DNA of 64,000 nt from Dallia pectoralis (lineage: Eukaryota; Chordata; Actinopteri; Esociformes; Umbridae), in contig CM055753.1 in the NCBI GenBank assembly GCA_029465975.1, positions 3,343,643 to 3,407,642 of the forward strand, given 5' to 3'. Of this stretch, positions 1-35,483 are shown piece by piece. A model generated the notes under the pieces. That model was not told where the DNA came from, ran no database searches, and was given only the letters and a program-made list of their open reading frames with translations. Each line of letters begins with the position of its first letter. The stretch's first letter is position 1. The position numbers and the translations under genes are program-made.

Positions 1-89
1 GGGAGAGAGACCGGGAGAGAGACCGGGAGAGAGACCGGGAGAGAGACCGGGAGAGAGACCGGGAGAGAGACAGGGAGAGAGACAGGGAG
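1..89. repeat. 12-bp GA-rich minisatellite
   Basis: About seven tandem copies of a purine-rich 12-mer (GGGAGAGAGACC), degrading to GGGAGAGAGACA at the right end. The array is cut by the window edge, so its full length is unknown. Confidence 0.9.
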
Positions 90-202
90 AGGCGGCTGGG
101 GAGACGGTGAGAGCTGACGGCGTAGAGGGGTGATAATAGTTACTCATCAGAATAAAGGCCAAGAAATGAAGCTCTTCTTCTTTGTGTTTTGGGTTTACAT
201 AT

Positions 203-932
203 TAGAGATGGGCGGATCAAAACCCGCGGACCCCGCAAGTTACCCTCGGGGCGGGTTGGGGCGGGTAAATAAATTGGCACTTTATTTGCGGGTTGGGGCG
301 GGTCATTGCGTGCCCAGGACGTTCTACAATTCTGGCAGTCCCAGTCAAGTCAATCTCCTTTCCTGTGCTTTCCAAGCTGTCAAAAATGATACTCTGTATC
401 CCGGCCACAAGCGCATCAAGCGAGCGCACATTCAGCTCTGCTGGCCGGGTGCTAGAGTCTAGGAGAAACAGATTAAATCCTGGTACAGTGGATGCCATTC
501 TTTTTTTGCACAGCGAACGCAAAAACGCCAAATGAACATTCCCGTGTGTTAAATAAAACATAAAAACAAAGTTCATTGTTTATATGTAGCGTACTTGGCC
601 TATACAAATCGGATAGATAATTTTTTTTTCCTATTAGATGATTATAAACGCTGCTTTAAATGTTTAAATTGTTTATCACATAAGCTGATTCATGGTCTAT
701 GTAATTTACATTCATAATCGTCTGTTGTTGTCAGTTAAAAGGGGGATGTTTCTGCACTTTCAGGCTGTAATAAAGGATGTGTTAATTTCCATTACAGTGC
801 ATGTCTATTTAATGGTCGCAGGGGCGGGGCGGGGCGTGTTGTAGAAATAGATAAAGTGGTGCGGGGCGGGCCAAATAATTTCATTAATGCGGGACCCGCG
901 GGTTGGAAAAAACCCTGACCCGCGCATCACTA
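203..932 (+). mobile_element. hAT-family DNA transposon, deleted copy, with intact target-site duplication
   Basis: The element is 730 bp and is flanked by a perfect 8-bp duplication TTACATAT at 195-202 and 933-940. Its ends are imperfect inverted repeats: TAGAGATGGGCGG on the left and, on the reverse strand of the right end, TAGTGATGCGCGG. Eight-bp duplications and TAGNG-type termini are typical of hAT transposons. Only the C-terminal dimerisation part of a transposase remains inside (389-535). The rest of the body has GC-rich subterminal repeats (GGGGCGGGT-type) and AT-rich filler. It is probably non-autonomous. Confidence 0.9.
389..535 (+). pseudogene. hAT transposase C-terminal dimerisation domain fragment
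   Basis: The reading frame gives the hATC signature: ILCIPATSASSERTFSSAG, then RVLESRRNRLNPG and a conserved ILFLHS ending. This segment normally forms the dimerisation interface at the transposase C-terminus. No BED finger or DDE catalytic core is visible upstream inside the element, so only about 49 codons of transposase survive. The upstream start codon at 293 belongs to element filler, not to a real gene start. Confidence 0.85.
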
Positions 933-1696
933 TTACATATATACATCATACACACAAAACAACGTTTGGGTTCTGGTGGATTGTAATTAAAGAGCAATGA
1001 CTCCACCTTCATGGTAATCAGTCTAGTCCAACCCGTGACCCCTCCCCCCACAATACACAGCATGTCAACGGCCCACGCTAGTTCCGCGGGTCTTGAGTGT
1101 AAACTCCCGCTGAAGGTGTTTTCATATTGTACTAATAGGAAACACTGTGGCTCGTTAAAGAAAAGAGAGGGCGGAATGACAGCTAATTTAACCCATGGCG
1201 GTGCAATCATTTTATCATCCCTGGCAGTCTGGGTTGGGACGCCACAACGACACGGTGGATCTAGAGGGCTTCCGGGCCTGACCCCAGACTGTAGGGGTTC
1301 CGACTCACCTAACCTGAACATGAAGTGGGCGGGCAGGCTGACATTTTGAATGATCCAGACCGCTGTCACCTGCCTAAATGCAGCCCTGGTCAGAGCGTGT
1401 CGTTGTTATGGTAACGCACTGTAAGTCTCGTCCTCGGGGCAACACTCTCCTGTCTTGTAGTATTTGTCCAGCCTGCTGGCAAGTATTTGTCTAGATGATA
1501 CATCTACAAGACTGCTACTCAATTTCCCAGGACTTGGCGACATGGCAATATGATATGTTTTTCACGTGTCAGAATACCGTAATCACAGTTCTTGGTGTCA
1601 CATGATTTATTTCAACAGAATAATAACATGGATTTGATGGAATAGGTGTGATGTTTTCCTGGTGGTTAAAGAGTGTTTGTTCTCTGTCCCTCACAG
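933..1696. other. Non-coding stretch upstream of the ube2e terminal exon
   Basis: I recognise no exon, RNA gene or repeat here after the hAT duplication. By position it is intron of the gene whose last exon follows. It ends with a pyrimidine tract and TCACAG acceptor at 1691-1696. Confidence 0.5.
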
Positions 1697-1794
1697 CGGA
1701 CCCCCTGGTGGGAAGCATCGCCACGCAGTACACAACCAACAGACCGGAGCACGACAGGATAGCCAAACAGTGGACAAAGAGATACGCCACATAG
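1697..1794 (+). CDS. ube2e2: Terminal coding exon of a UBE2E-family ubiquitin-conjugating enzyme (probably ube2e2), partial
   Basis: After a CAG acceptor, the 98-bp exon encodes the C-terminus ADPLVGSIATQYTTNR, then PEHDRIAKQWTKRYAT and a TAG stop. This is the last helix region of the E2 (UBC) fold shared by UBE2E1, E2 and E3, enzymes that carry ubiquitin from E1 to E3 ligases. Earlier exons lie outside the window or are not visible in bases 1-1696. Assignment to ube2e2 rests on synteny (UBE2E2 precedes UBE2E1 on the same strand in human), because the C-terminus itself does not separate the paralogues. The exon matches the ube2e1 terminal exon at 30688-30785 in 97 of 98 bases, so an isolated exon duplication is the main alternative. 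Confidence 0.75.
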
Positions 1795-3530
1795 ACGGAC
1801 AGCAAGGACCACCACTTTACCCCCTTCCAACCGCCCCTAGCCTGGTCCTGGATCAGTCGGTATTTTATAGCCAACTCCTCTCGCTGACGATTCACCATAG
1901 TTGGATATAAAGCACAGACAGATTTGGGACCCGAGCGACTTGACCCCTCTCAGACGTCCATACTGTATTTGTGAAAGCACACCCAGCTGACCCGAATCCC
2001 TCCTCGCTCCTTTAGTTACACACACACACAGACACACACACATGCACACACACACACTCTCTCTACACCACCTCTGAGAAAATGAACTGCTATTTGTCCC
2101 ACATTGACACTTGAACGCTTCTTTTATTATACAAAGAGTATGTTGGGATTGTATTTTTTCCCAATACACTGAATGTTGATATGAATGATATGATCATGAA
2201 AAGCTTTAATACTGTTGGTGTTGTTGTTTGTGGAGGACCAAAAGAGTCAAATGGAAATAAGTAAATATATAAAGAATTCGATTGTTAATTAAGTTAATAT
2301 ATACTTTTTCGTGGCACATCAATATGAAGTATTTTTGTAATGCCCCTTTTTAAAATAATGGTATGCTATTTCATCGTAACACGTTGTGTTTTTTCCGAGG
2401 ATTTCTTTCATCCCGAAATTATGAAATATGTCACGACAATATGAAATGTTATGAAATAGATTTTGATGATGGAAAATACAATGAATGATTAGAATTATTG
2501 TACTATTAATTATTGTTATTTTTAAAAGGGGATTAGTACAAACTATTTCATATTAACGTGCCACTTAAAATAATATATTTATTGAATTAATATATTTTTT
2601 AAATATATATTTAATTATTTTATTTTGAACCCTATGATCCTTCATAGGTGTCATTGTTTTTTGTTGTTATTATTAATATTATTATTATTACATTGTTCAT
2701 TTATGTTATCTACATTGTCATCGGAGTGTGTGTGTTTTTCACGCCTTTTATGTGATCAATGAAAAATACATTCTGTTCTAATTTAGTGCATTCTAGATTG
2801 CATGCATTTAACAGTAAGTGCATTAAATACTCCTTGCATTCTAGATTTAGTGTTTTTTATGTAATCTTCTGTTTGAGAATGTCTGAAGAGTTTGTCTACT
2901 AACGCAGACAGTGGACATTTTCTGAGTGCTCTACGGTGCTGTTTTGTAGTGCCACGCTGTCTAGGTTTGAGCCTTGATTTGCCACTGGCTGTCTTGTGGC
3001 TGGGAGCTCCATGGTACAAATCCTATTGGCAGAGCATCACAGGGGTGAGGGAGGCGTTGTCAGCAGGGAATTCCTGGACTCATTGCACTGTAGCGACTCC
3101 CTCAGGTGAGTCAGATGCCTGCAACAGCTACTGAGGCTGTCATTCCAGTGTGACTTCCCCATTGGACGTACAGAATGGGAGAAAAAAAGCTGGCTTGGCA
3201 TCGATGGCCAGGAAGAAGACTTGCCACAATCTACTGAGCCCGTTGGGAGTATCTGTGACAAGATCTGGCCGTAGGTACAATTGGATATCGCTTAATTGGG
3301 GAAGGGAGACGAGGGGGAGGGCTTTGTTTTCTATGATTAATCATCTGTTATGATTCATTTTATGCCCCAAGAAGGTATTGACATGACTTAAAGGCTTTGT
3401 CTGGATCTGTGTAACTGGTTTTGCTGCTCTCCTATGATGGTGTTAGCCAGCAATTGTTAGCTGTACATTTGCATTGTGAGAATACATACTTATTGAATAC
3501 TCAAATAAACACTGGTTGTTATGTTATCTC
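1795..3530 (+). other. Probable 3' UTR and downstream flank of the ube2e2-type gene
   Basis: No coding exon is visible. The region holds a short CA repeat (about 2020-2057), a foldback element (2311-2564), very AT-rich DNA (2565-2720) and a candidate AATAAA poly(A) signal at 3504-3509 just after the TACTTATTGAATAC stretch. The transcript end was not established. Confidence 0.35.
2311..2564. mobile_element. Foldback/MITE-like inverted-repeat element
   Basis: The left arm starts GTGGCACATCAATATGAA and the reverse complement of the right arm starts GTGGCACGTTAATATGAA. The arms stay similar for about 48 bp, through CCCCTTTT and poly-A/T. The 150-bp centre is AT-rich with repeated ATGAAAT words and no coding potential. 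No clear target-site duplication was found, so the family is unassigned. Confidence 0.65.
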
Positions 3531-5332
3531 TGGCCTGGCTAATCTGTTGCTCATTTGTTCACTGATTATTTTCTCCTTTGGGTGACAGTTGAGGGGGGGA
3601 GGGGGGGTTGATGCATTTAAAGCAACATAAAGTAGAATGCATACATTTTCCGACTAGTTTCATTCTGGCTTCCTGTGGGAATCAAACCATTGACGTTTAC
3701 TAAGTGCCACAGTCCAGCAACTGGGCTGGGGGACACAAACACTGTCATTTAATTATAAGTAATAATATTTACATGTACGTCAATTTCCTATTTTCTAATG
3801 TCACGTTTTTAAACTCCTCTGTCTGTAACATTTCCGTTTTTTGACCAGTGATGAATGTTGAAGCTAAGGTATGTACACGTTAAAAACTAGTCTTGTCCCC
3901 TGTCTTTAAGTTTACAGTTTGTTAGCATTTGGGTGCCCCCCCCCAAACACACACACACACACTCTTTATTACTATATTTGTGAGGACATTTTGTGAACAA
4001 AAATGTATTTCCATTCAAAATATAACTTTCCTAACAACACCTGTTAGCATAACACCAAAACCCCAATCGTAACCATAATTGTAAACCTAAGCTCAACTCT
4101 TGACCTTAATCCTAAACTCCTGTTATACGTGAGGATCGGTCAAATGACCTGGCTTCCCCAGGTTTTCTATTCGTTGCCCTTCTTGCGATTCATACAAGTA
4201 CAGTTCGATGTGTACACAAACTCTTTCCAGATGTGCAAATGCCCTCAACATTCTAAAGGATTTGTTTACTCACGTGGTCCACAGCTGCAGTTCGGAGATT
4301 CCATTCTAGAATTTTACAGTTCAGAGTTCTGACCAGCATAACTACCAGACATTCCAGTCCCAAAATGTAGGCTACCCCCTGCAACGGAACAGAACACAGA
4401 CATTAAGTTAAAACTCCACATCTGGAGGCGTGCCTTCGGTTCTAATACTTTGCAGGTTTTCATCAAGGATCCAGTCTTTCATCAAGGATCCACTCTTTGG
4501 AACAGAACTCAGAACCTATTGGTCTTCACCTCCCTAGAGACTATAACACCATCAGTGCTGTTGACCTAGGTTGAATGAATGCAATTTTCACAGCAATGTG
4601 GACAGTAGTAAATTATTTCCATTCTGTGCTGTAAATGAGTGGGTTCAGGTTGAATTCCAATTCATATTAGGCAAAAAGAATCGGTGAGTTAGACAGCCAT
4701 GCTGAGTGAAAATACCAGGGGCTAAGAAAAAGGCTAAAGACATAAAAGGAAATGTCTTGTGTAGTTTATGACAAAACTGTTAAAATAATGGCCAACGTTT
4801 ACCTCGCTCATCTTTGTCAGGACACTCCAGTTTGGTATGTAGTAACTGGTTTGAGAACAGTCAAAGTGGAGCTTTTTCCTACATCCTGTCACTGTCAAAA
4901 TGCATAGGAAATCCCACCGCTGGTGGTGTTGGGTTAAGGAAAGCTTAAAGGTCAGACATGCCCTGTAGCCTAACACACTGTATTGGTAACTTGAACCTCA
5001 GTGGACTTTGCATTAACAACCCACTGTGGTCTGTGAAGTTATCCAAGAAGAAGGGTTTTGCTTGTTAGCCTATTTGCAAGTTAGTGTGTTTGCTGTCTGG
5101 CGTTTCAGTCCACAGTTACCTAATAAGAGGACAGAACCACGTTCTTAAGGAACGCCATGACGTGATTAAACCAAACGTGGGCCCAACAGGAAGACAACCT
5201 TATATAGGAAGATCTCTCCTTGTCCCCCATGTGAGGAGTAATGCAGTCTAAATGTACCTTGCAAGAGATGCCACCCATCTCAATAATTGGGAGTGTCTGG
5301 AAGTGACTTAACTTACTGATGCATTAAACACT
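3531..5332. other. Intergenic or intronic DNA, no gene recognised
   Basis: This contains a short AC tract (3945-3961) followed by CCTAA/CCTTAA-rich sequence around 4020-4110, resembling a common fish interspersed repeat that starts 'TTTGTGAGGACATTTTG'. No exon with splice signals or protein similarity was recognised. Confidence 0.4.
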
Positions 5333-5877
5333 CCCAGAATAAGCACACCCAGAATAAGCACACCCAGAATAAGCACACCCAGAATAAGCACACCCAGAAT
5401 AAGCACACCCAGAATACGCACACCCAGAATACGCACACCCAGAATACGCACACCCAGAATAAGCACACCCAGAATAAGCACACCCAGAATATGCACACCC
5501 AGAATAAGCACACCCAGAATATGCACACCCAGAATAAGCACACCCAGAATAAGCACACCCAGAATAAGCACACCTAGAATAAGCACACCCAGAATATGCA
5601 CACCCAGAATAAGCACACCCAGAATAAGCACACCCAGAATAAGCACACCCAGAATAAGCACACCTAGAATAAGCACACCCAGAATATGCACACCCAGAAT
5701 AAGCACACCCAGAATACGCACACCCAGAATAAGCACACCTAGAATGAGCACACCTAGAATAAGCACACCCAGAATAAGCACACCCAGAATAAGCACACCC
5801 AGAATACGCACACCCAGAATAAGCACACCCAGAATAAGCACACCCAGAATAAGCACACCCAGAATAATGACACCCAG
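5333..5877. repeat. 15-bp minisatellite, about 36 copies
   Basis: Tandem copies of CCCAGAATAAGCACA with variants at the AAG position (ACG, ATG) and an occasional CCTAGAAT. Because 15 is divisible by three and the unit lacks stops in some frames, long artificial frames (repeating LILGV on the minus strand) appear. These are not genes. Confidence 0.95.
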
Positions 5878-6822
5878 AGGTCTATTAGAATCAGCCCAAA
5901 CCCCAGCTCTCAGTGGGTCCTCGGCCCAATCAGCTTGACATTGTCATGGAGTGTGTGTCCAACCGTGAGGGGGAACCCATTGCCCTGGATAAGTCAACCC
6001 TCCTCTGCTTCTGCACCGACACTTCCGCACCGCGTCCAGGCGAGGAGGTACTCACAGACACAAAGGGAGGTATGTAACCCTGCATGCTTTAGATATATAA
6101 ATATATATATATATATATACGAGTGGTAATGTAACCAGTGGGTGCTGTTGGACATGTCCGGGGGTTCCGACCACATTCGGTTCTCGGCTGCGGATGGGAT
6201 CCGGGAAAATGGTCCGTCCTAAAGACTGGACTGGGATCAGCTTAGCTGGCCGCAGGGGGATAAAAGATGCCTTAGTGACAATCTGATTGTGAATAACATT
6301 CACTCAGGTCTGCACATTCAACTAGTCTGACGTGTCGGCCGATTTTTGTCTGAAATATCATCTGATTTCAGAGTGAAAGTTTCTTCATCAAGTCAATGAA
6401 TGCTCAGGGTTGATCTGAAGGGAGGGTTCCCCAAACCACACCACCGATCCGTGATTATTATAGACGTGTATTATAGACGTGTACATCGGGCTGTTTTATG
6501 GAGGGCAGTCAGTCGGGCTTTATTATTATTCCCGTTTGGCTGTAATGTAATGGGATCATTTCACAATAAGAGCTGCGTGTGCTGCTTTGTTTGTAGCCCA
6601 ACCCAGCAACAAATAGTTTTAGCTCGGGGTCAGTAGCCTGATATATTTAAGCTTTATTAAAGACTTTGTGAATCGCTTGGCGATCAGCAGGACCACTTGG
6701 TTTTGAACGACATGTCTGAAATGGTCATTTAAACCCATGAACCCGTTGTTCGGTGCAGCCTGTGAACTAAGCGATATAAGCACAGTTAAAGGTCGCGTTT
6801 ATATAGCCTACATTGCTATTTG
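5878..6822. other. Upstream flank of ube2e1
   Basis: No exon was identified, though a non-coding first exon and the ube2e1 promoter are expected upstream of 7148. A (TA)n tract lies at about 6092-6119. The stretch 6160-6250 is relatively GC-rich with several CpGs and is the best local candidate for promoter sequence, but nothing confirms it. Confidence 0.3.
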
Positions 6823-7051
6823 CTATGGCGCTCTGTGGTGCTTAATGGCGCTCTGTGGTGCTTAATGGCGCTCTGTGGTGCTCTATGGCGCTCTGTGGTG
6901 CTCTATGGCGCTCTGTGGTGCTCTATGTCGCTCTGTGGTGCTCTATGGCGCTCTATGGTGCTTGGTGGTGGTCTGTGGTGCCCTATGGTGCTCTGTGGTG
7001 CTCAAATGGTGCTCTATGATGCTCTGTGGCACTCGATGGCGCTCTATGGTG
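6823..7051. repeat. 20-bp minisatellite (GGCGCTCTGTGGTGCT family)
   Basis: About 11 degenerate copies of a unit of the type TGGCGCTCTGTGGTGCTTAA/CTA, itself built from two related 10-mers. A short GT tract and G-run follow (7061-7084), ending about 65 bases before the first ube2e1 coding exon. Confidence 0.9.
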
Positions 7052-7153
7052 CTCTAATAAGTGTGTGTGTGTGTGGGGGGGGGTTGACCTATAAATCTGA
7101 GAGCTGTTATTCCAACTAATTGTTGCTTATTGTTTTTGCTGGAGCAGATCGGT

Positions 7154-30785
<23,632 letters not shown>

Positions 30786-31345
30786 ACCGACCAGACCGGA
30801 GGACCGGGAAGTGTTCATTAGGCACTGAACGGGGAAAAACTAATTGAAACGGGCGGATTCCAGTTGCAAAACGTGTTTTTTCCGGTTCAATGGCCTAATA
30901 CAGGGGTTTTCAGATCTATTCTCTGGGACCCCCAGCTGTTCCATGTATTTGAACTAATCCACAGCTAGCATACCTGAACCATTGTGTCATCCAATTATAC
31001 ATTCTTTTGAATATGTGACACAGGTGACCTAGGTCATGGCTATACAAAATGTGTGAAACTTCTGGGGTTCCAGAGAATTGGTTTGAGAACCATTGACCCT
31101 GGGCAACATGAAACTGTGTGGGGTTGTCAGAGGTCTTTCTGGGATGACCTGGAACTGATGGGGTCAGGGCATGTAGGGATTAGGGGGTATTTTGATCTTA
31201 GAATAGAAGTCTTCTGATATTCTGTTGTTTATTATGGTCCTCAAGTCATCATGGCCCATATATTATAATTGACATTTTGGCTGTTTTTCAAAGTGTTTTC
31301 TTCTGTAAATGATTTTTTTGTTTGTTAATTGTGCATTTATTAAAG
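30786..31345 (+). other. ube2e1: Probable ube2e1 3' UTR with poly(A) signal
   Basis: Sequence after the stop codon has no coding signal. An ATTAAA hexamer at 31339-31344 followed by a TG-rich stretch is the best poly(A) candidate, giving a UTR of about 560 nt. Confidence 0.45.
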
Positions 31346-33970
31346 CTATTCTACATTTGAGTGCTTGTATAAAGGTGTGACGCACAGCATGGTTTCCTGT
31401 TAGAATCCCTAATCTCGTGTAAATGTGAAATCCTCGCCCACATTAAAGGTACCATTGATGTAACATCTCCCGCATGTCTACATTTTATTTTGTCAAGTGC
31501 TGTAACAGTTCGGTCGAAACAATATTATTTCAGCGCCTTGCCAGGGCGTAAATGCTTTGCCTCAATGTGTTGTTGGTGGATAGAAAGCAACCCTGGCGCA
31601 GCACCCCACAATAGAAATGACACTTCTTGTCAGATGCCCTAACCACCTAACTTTTATGCTGACGGTCCCCCATGTGCCAACCAGCTGAAGCCTGGACTCT
31701 ATTAGACCCCTGAAGGTGTCATGTGGTATCTGACACAAAGGCCTTAGCATTAGCAGTGGATACTCAGAGTCCTGTAACTTGTTCTTGTAACTTGTGAGGT
31801 GAAGCCATCGTAAATCGTACTGGTTGGTCCAGCACACATGCTGAATCGGATTGAAATCCGGGGAATAAACAGGCCTGAGCATTTTTTTCATTTCAAAAGG
31901 TTGCTGCATCAAACGTCCTGCAAGGTAATTACGCCTAATTGGTCTCATGCTGTTGTTGCGAAGGAGAATGTGTTCATGGTCAATTTACTTGATTAAAATG
32001 TTTTTACCCCATTTGTGTTCAATAATCCCAGGTAAATTGGTGGATGATTGTGTCTTTATGCCAGTAAACTGATTTTGTCAAGAAAATAGGGGAAGAGATT
32101 AAGCAAGTTTGGCAGGAGTTTTTGCACTTTTTATGTTTGCTTTGAATGGGGAAAAATATTCTTTCATAACAAATCCACAGGAAGGTTACATTTTAAAAAT
32201 ACTTTTTTATGGTGACAGTTTATAATGCATGCTTTGGAAATGGAAAACGGTTTTCATCAAGTGGTATTTTATTTACAGTGTTTTTAGTATTATAACGACA
32301 TTGCTACACAATAACTAATGACTTATACAAGAGACTTGATTACTAAAGTGGAAAGCAGTGCCAAATATGCAAATCTCTTTCACTCTCCTCTGTGGTTAAA
32401 TCACAGTGACAGGGATTGTGTTGTGTGTATTTTAATGCAGGGACAATTACATAGATTTTATTAACCTTTCCCCAATGCTAGGTTTTAATATTGAAAACAG
32501 GTTAATATAATAGAGCCAACTGGATCAGGAGATTTTATATTCCAGGTTGTCAACTTTTAGATAAGTCTAGTTTTAGTCTGTCTAATCAGATAAATCATCA
32601 TTATTATTTACATCAAATCAATGTCCATTTGTTTTGACCAAATTGGCTATAGAGAAAAAGGATATTAGTCAGTTTGGTATTTGTTCATTTGACACTAGTG
32701 GTGCAGAGCTTCCAAGGCAACAATTAAGGTCAACAAATCTGATCAACTGGATAAACTGCATATTTTTTAAATATGCTGGCTCAGGGTTACAGTCGTATCC
32801 ATCATCCATTTACATAGATGCTTTAACCACTAGGATATTGGCATGACTGAAACGCCACTGACCAAACAACCACTGCTAGGTGCCTGCACACTTGAACCAA
32901 AGGTTAACTATATAAGACATTTTTTTAATTACGCATTTTTTAGCTTGCCCCCCCAAACAGTTTCCTGATGTGGTTTAACCGTTGTAGGGAAGTTGAAACA
33001 TCTTGACTATGTTTGTCTTTAAAAATTGTGCCAGAATTTTTTTAAACATCTCCAACAATTTCTAATGCAAATAAAGTTCAGCGTCATGACTGCTTCCATT
33101 TCAATCCTAGACCTATTATAAGCTTATTTGAACAGTATAAAAAATAGTTATTCATGGTTTTACATGATTCAGAACAAACATCACAGATTCTATTCATTTT
33201 TCACAGGACCCTTTCCAATTTAAAATATCAGGCAATGTAGTGTCGCTAAACCCTGTGACAGGTTTACACACCAACCTCTAAAGAAACACACCAAAAATAT
33301 ACAAAACGACAAATACATTTAAACCAAAAGTACCAAAAGGCACAGCATAATGTCATATGAAGCAAAAACCATAACAGCTGGGTTAGCCACAGTGTAAGGT
33401 AAGTTCAGTTAGACTCCATACAGCTGGCATGGTATCAGTAACACCAATACATCCATGGTCTCCTGTTTTACACACGCTAACCTGTGCCTTTCTGGTGTAG
33501 TCATGAACACTGATCTTAACCAGGGTAAAGGCCTCACGGGATGTTTTTACTTTATGTTTTTTTGGATATAGCCTTGTAAGCCTTTCCTAATAGACACACA
33601 CACACCTTTTTCTAGAACAATGTGCTTCTAGATCCTGTGTGGGTGGTGACGACAACATGGCTCTGCTGGTAAGAGTGAAATATACATGACTGGCCTGAAT
33701 CAGGCCTAGTAGCTAAAGTAATCATACAGCTGACCTCAATTATCCCTGTAACTGGGTGGCGGGAGGGGTTTTACACATGACGATTGCATGTTGAATTGTC
33801 TTGCACACCAAGGAAATAAAAGATCTTACCAAACAGTACTAAAATCAGACAGGTGGCAAATACCTCTTCATGGCACTGTAAAATGAAATCTTTATTTGGC
33901 TACACCTCACACAAAGGACATAGACACAGATAATCAAATGTACAAAACACTCTTATTTCCTACAAATAAA
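31346..33970. other. Intergenic region between ube2e1 and nkiras1
   Basis: AT-rich DNA with no recognised gene. It contains a Tc1-like remnant (31600-31960). The stretch 32000-33900 has short AC and A/T runs only. Confidence 0.45.
31600..31960 (-). mobile_element. Degenerate Tc1-like transposon fragment
   Basis: The minus strand encodes PVYSPDFNPIQHV (Tc1 hallmark SPDxNPIEH) followed, after divergence, by QIPHDTFRGLIESR, matching the same positions as the 7750-8405 remnant. No inverted repeats are visible. It is a short, old fragment. Confidence 0.7.
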
Positions 33971-34784
33971 TACACTGATGAGCCAAAACATTCTGCCTTC
34001 CATATTCCTGCTGTTGGCACTCAGATCTGAGGAATTGAGGCCAGGGCAACACCATTAACTCTTCCTCGTGTTCCTCAAACCATTCCCGAACATTCCAGTG
34101 TGGCCGGATGGATTATCTGGCTGAAAAAGACCACTGCCTTTAGGAAATACCATAGTCATGTTCTGCAACAATGGTTAGGTAGCTGGTTTTATAGACAGCC
34201 ACATGAATGCTTGGAACACTTGCCCAGAACACTCCCTCCGCCGGCTTGTTGTCTTCCAACAGTGCATCCTGGTGCCATCACTTCCCACAGTGCATCCTCG
34301 TACCATCACTTCCCACAGTGCATCCAGGTGCCATCACTTCACAGTTCCCACAATGCATCCTGGTGCCATCACTTCCTCAGGTAATCGCTGAACATGTACA
34401 TGGCCGTCCAGGCGATGTAAAAGAAAATGGAATATATTGGCCCAGAAGACCTTTTTCCACTGCTAAACGGTCCAGTTCCAACACTTGTATGCCCTTTGAA
34501 GATGCTTTAAATAGAGAACAGAGGTCATCATGGGGTCATCATGGGCCCTCTGACCGGTCTGGAGCTACGCAGCCCCGCTCATCCAGCACTCGTCAAGCCT
34601 TATCATCTCAGAGATGCTTATGCCCAGTTTTCTGGCCAGAACATTTTGCCTCCAGTAACACGTTGACTACAATGAACGTATTGTTGGCTTACCATCTAAT
34701 CTACCCAAACATGTGCCCTTGTTAAATGATGAATGTTATTTACTTCAATTATGAACGTTCATAAAGCTTCGCCTTATCAGTGTA
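33971..34784 (-). mobile_element. Tc1-like transposon copy with both termini, internally rearranged
   Basis: The left end is TACACTGATGAGCCAAAACA. The reverse complement of the right end starts TACACTGATAAGGCGAAGC. Both include the TA target dinucleotide. Internal blocks correspond on the minus strand to the same fish Tc1 family seen at 7750-8405. The copy is 814 bp, shorter than an intact element, and carries a four-copy internal repeat at 34255-34378. No intact transposase frame exists. Confidence 0.8.
34255..34378. repeat. Internal 27-33 bp direct repeat in the Tc1-like copy, 4 copies
   Basis: Four copies of CAGTGCATCCTGGTGCCATC plus ACTTCC(CA), with small changes (CTCGTACC, CAGGTGCC, an added CACAGTTC). 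This parallels, on a small scale, the transposase-derived array in the element at 17915-22436. Confidence 0.9.
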
Positions 34785-35483
34785 TTAGTTGGCCCTAATA
34801 ACAGTTTGCACATGGGACAAATACGTTCCAAAAGACACACATTTACTTTGCTAATTCTAAAGATTTAATTCTTAACATTTAATTTCAACAACTGCATCCT
34901 ACTCTCCTTTCATTCCAAACAGCAAGGAATTTGAGGATACTAAAGTGACAAATAAATTAGCTCAAAATAAATATTCTTTAACACAAAGTTGGTATAAAGT
35001 ACAGAGGTTTAGTATCTTAATACTAGTATTCTAGTATTCACAGAAAACAACCGTTTAGGGTGATTAAATAGACATTTGACACGTTCAACAAACAAAAATC
35101 AAGGTACCAAAGTAGTTATTGCTACCAGGCCACTGGGTAGTGAACTGACAATACGCCCCACACTAGATGGTAGGACACATCAAATGATAATGTGCCGTAT
35201 CTTTGAGGCATGAGACAGGCCTGGACCGTTGATGTAATGTGGCTGTAAAAGCCCTCCCATATGACAGGTCAAAATGAGGCTAAATGGCATTGGTCAAACG
35301 CATGACCATGGTTCATATAATATGTTGATGTGCTAGTATGTAGGAAAACAAAACAAATGCAAAAGTTGTCAACGCCACGTCAAGTGCATATTTGGTGTCC
35401 ACGTATTAATATGAGGTCAGAACCTCCCGTTGGCTGGTTAACTCATCGTACCTACTCTGTGACATATCTCCTGGAACTTCGGT
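34785..35483 (-). other. nkiras1: Probable nkiras1 3' UTR
   Basis: Minus-strand sequence downstream of the nkiras1 stop has no coding signal. Two ATTAAA hexamers on the minus strand near 34864-34883 are possible poly(A) signals; others are possible. Confidence 0.35.

Noticed and set aside
1569..1898. Antisense frame MAYLFVHCLAILSCSGLL shared with 30584-30781
   Set aside because: It is the reverse strand of the duplicated UBE2E terminal exon. The similarity is explained by the sense coding sequence.
4020..4110. Telomere-like CCTAA/CCTTAA-rich stretch
   Set aside because: The motifs are irregular with no TTAGGG tandem periodicity. It more likely belongs to a dispersed fish repeat.
5308..5856. 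182-codon minus-strand frame of repeating LILGV
   Set aside because: It is generated entirely by the 15-bp minisatellite, whose length is a multiple of three. No start context or non-repeat protein sequence is present.
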